From NCBI GenBank assembly GCA_021793635.1, contig JAJYSI010000110.1, positions 1 through 8,816 of the forward strand: a stretch of 8,816 nt of DNA, written 5' to 3'. Shown piece by piece: positions 7,617 through 8,816 of this stretch. Numbering within the stretch: the first letter of the stretch is position 1; the number at the start of each line of letters is the position of its first letter. Under the pieces are notes generated by a model. It was not told the DNA's origin and did not search any database. It was given only the letters and a program-made list of their open reading frames with translations. Origin of the DNA: Bacteroidota bacterium. Lineage in GTDB: Bacteria; Bacteroidota; Ignavibacteria; Ignavibacteriales; Ignavibacteriaceae. The position numbers were made by a program, and so were the translations under genes.

Positions 7617-8816
7617 TTAGCGATCTATTTTTTTAAGTCCGTTTAAGGCTGTCTGGTTTTTAGGATCAATTTTTAATGCTTTGGTAAACATTTCACCGGC
7701 AGCTAAATAATCGTCATTCAAGAAATTAATCTCACCTAAACCGACATAAGCGTGAGAAGAGGATTCATTTATCTTTAGAGCGTTACCAAATATTTTTTTT
7801 GATCCAGCAATATTGCCGTTTTTGAAGTGATGAACTCCCAGTACCAAATAAAAATTTTCAATAAAAGATTTATCGACAATTGAATTATTACTATTGATTA
7901 TGGATTGAATATTTGCTGATACCTTATTTATATCTTCGCCGGTATATTGATCTAATTGCTGAATAAAATTTGCTATTGCAGTTTGAATATTTAATCCTTT
8001 TTCTCTTAGCTCCAAAAATTTCATGGCGTTTTTGAAATATTCTTCGCCGTCTTTTGCATTCTTCGCGGGCGCCAATTTATTTTTTATTCTCTCAATTTCG
8101 GAAAGATCAGAAACGTATTTAATAAAATATTCGTTCTGAATTCTTTTATTTTCATCTTCTGTTAATGATTTGTTTTTATGTTCTACGCTTCCGGTTGAAT
8201 AAAAGTAAAGTCCCAACTTCTCATTCAAATGAATAAACTTAGCCTCGCGACTTATTCTAAGCCAAAACTCATAATCTCCGACGACTTTTAATTCTTCCCG
8301 GAAATTACCATACTTTTCATGAAGACTCTTTTTCCACATTGGCTGAGGACCAATGAAACATCCGAATAGAATTAAATCTTTATCAAACTGTATCCATTTA
8401 TTTTCAGCTTTGGAAGTGTTTGAACCCCAATTATCATTTGGCTGAACTGTTGTAAAAATATCTGCATAGACAACGTCAGCATCCGGATTCTTATCAAATT
8501 CAGCAGCCATAATTTCCAATGCGTCGGACTTGTGTCTATCGTCTGTATTAGCGTTAGTTAAAAGTTTACCTTGTGAATGCGCTATTGCGATATTCCATGC
8601 GGCATAAATTGTCTCTCTCGTTTTTGTTTCCACATATTTTATGTTTAGGTATTTTTGCTGGAATTTATTTACGATTCTTTTTTCATTTTGCTGCGAACCG
8701 GTATTAACAACAATTATTTCCATCTCTCCTTTTTTGAATAAAGTTTGCTCAACCAAATCTTGCAGGCAACCATCTATAAACCTTTCAGAATTATACGTTG
8801 ATACAATTGCAGAAAC
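7617..8816 (-). CDS. GT2-family glycosyltransferase with C-terminal TPR repeats, 5' end cut by window edge
   Basis: The frame is open to the last base of the window. The visible 399 residues begin VSAIVSTYNSERFIDGCLQD, which is the usual first strand and loop of a GT2 (GT-A fold) enzyme, so only a few N-terminal residues are probably missing. A TTG at 8754-8756 could be taken as a start but would delete this essential strand, so I reject it. Numbered from the edge, IIVVNTGS (34-41) is the second strand, NANTDDRH (88-95) holds the DxD-like metal site (TDD), and GPQPMWKKSLHEKYG followed by GDYEFWLRIS (about 156-189) gives the acceptor-side region with the acidic base candidate. Residues about 320-398 are TPRs (HAYVGLGEINFLNDDYLAAG) closely resembling the modules in the next gene. 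A helical spacer of about 90 residues joins the two parts. The donor sugar and acceptor are unknown. The next gene starts 16 bases downstream. Confidence 0.9.
   Translation of the reverse strand, partial: VSAIVSTYNSERFIDGCLQDLVEQTLFKKGEMEIIVVNTGSQQNEKRIVNKFQQKYLNIKYVETKTRETIYAAWNIAIAHSQGKLLTNANTDDRHKSDALEIMAAEFDKNPDADVVYADIFTTVQPNDNWGSNTSKAENKWIQFDKDLILFGCFIGPQPMWKKSLHEKYGNFREELKVVGDYEFWLRISREAKFIHLNEKLGLYFYSTGSVEHKNKSLTEDENKRIQNEYFIKYVSDLSEIERIKNKLAPAKNAKDGEEYFKNAMKFLELREKGLNIQTAIANFIQQLDQYTGEDINKVSANIQSIINSNNSIVDKSFIENFYLVLGVHHFKNGNIAGSKKIFGNALKINESSSHAYVGLGEINFLNDDYLAAGEMFTKALKIDPKNQTALNGLKKIDR

Noticed and set aside
8754..8756. TTG start giving a 379-residue GT2 protein
   Set aside because: The frame stays open upstream to the window edge and encodes the conserved first GT2 strand (VSAIVSTYNSERF), so the true start is beyond the window.

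Overview
The window is a block of AT-rich bacterial DNA (roughly 35-38% GC by eye). It carries five protein genes, all on the minus strand, so transcription runs from the high coordinates to the low ones. Codon use, very short intergenic gaps, mostly absent Shine-Dalgarno sequences and several TPR/glycosyltransferase fusions resemble the Bacteroidota/Chlorobiota/Ignavibacteriota group. This taxonomic guess is inference only, because no marker gene is present.

Layout in transcription order: (1) 8816-7617, a family-2 (GT2) glycosyltransferase with C-terminal TPR repeats, whose 5' end lies outside the window; (2) 7600-5705, a class I SAM-dependent methyltransferase with a long TPR tail made of three homologous modules; (3) 5683-2591, a three-part protein with N-terminal TPRs, a GT9-like (heptosyltransferase-type) domain and a C-terminal GT4-type glycosyltransferase; (4) 2561-1095, a shorter paralogue with TPRs and a GT9-like domain only; (5) 927-1, a second GT2 enzyme of the SunS/WaaE-like type with TPR repeats, whose 3' end runs off the window. 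Gaps between genes 1-4 are 16, 21 and 29 bases, so these four very probably form one transcription unit. The fifth gene follows a 167-base gap.

That gap is the only non-coding sequence of note. It holds an 8-base-period repeat array (eight TGGA-type units followed by five units in the opposite orientation). The array folds back on itself into a continuous 38-bp stem around a 9-base loop. The stem is perfect in RNA of the plus strand (33 Watson-Crick plus 5 G-U pairs) and has five mismatches in RNA of the operon strand.

Taken together, every gene joins a sugar-transfer or methyl-transfer enzyme to TPR repeats. The genes look like a glycan assembly and decoration locus in which the TPRs may recruit an acceptor (a protein such as flagellin or a surface protein, or a common scaffold). 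The acceptor is not encoded here and the target is inference. The same TPR cassette appears in both the GT2 gene and the methyltransferase gene, and the GT9-like genes are tandem paralogues, so the locus appears to have grown by duplication and domain shuffling. No RNA gene, mobile element or CRISPR array was seen.
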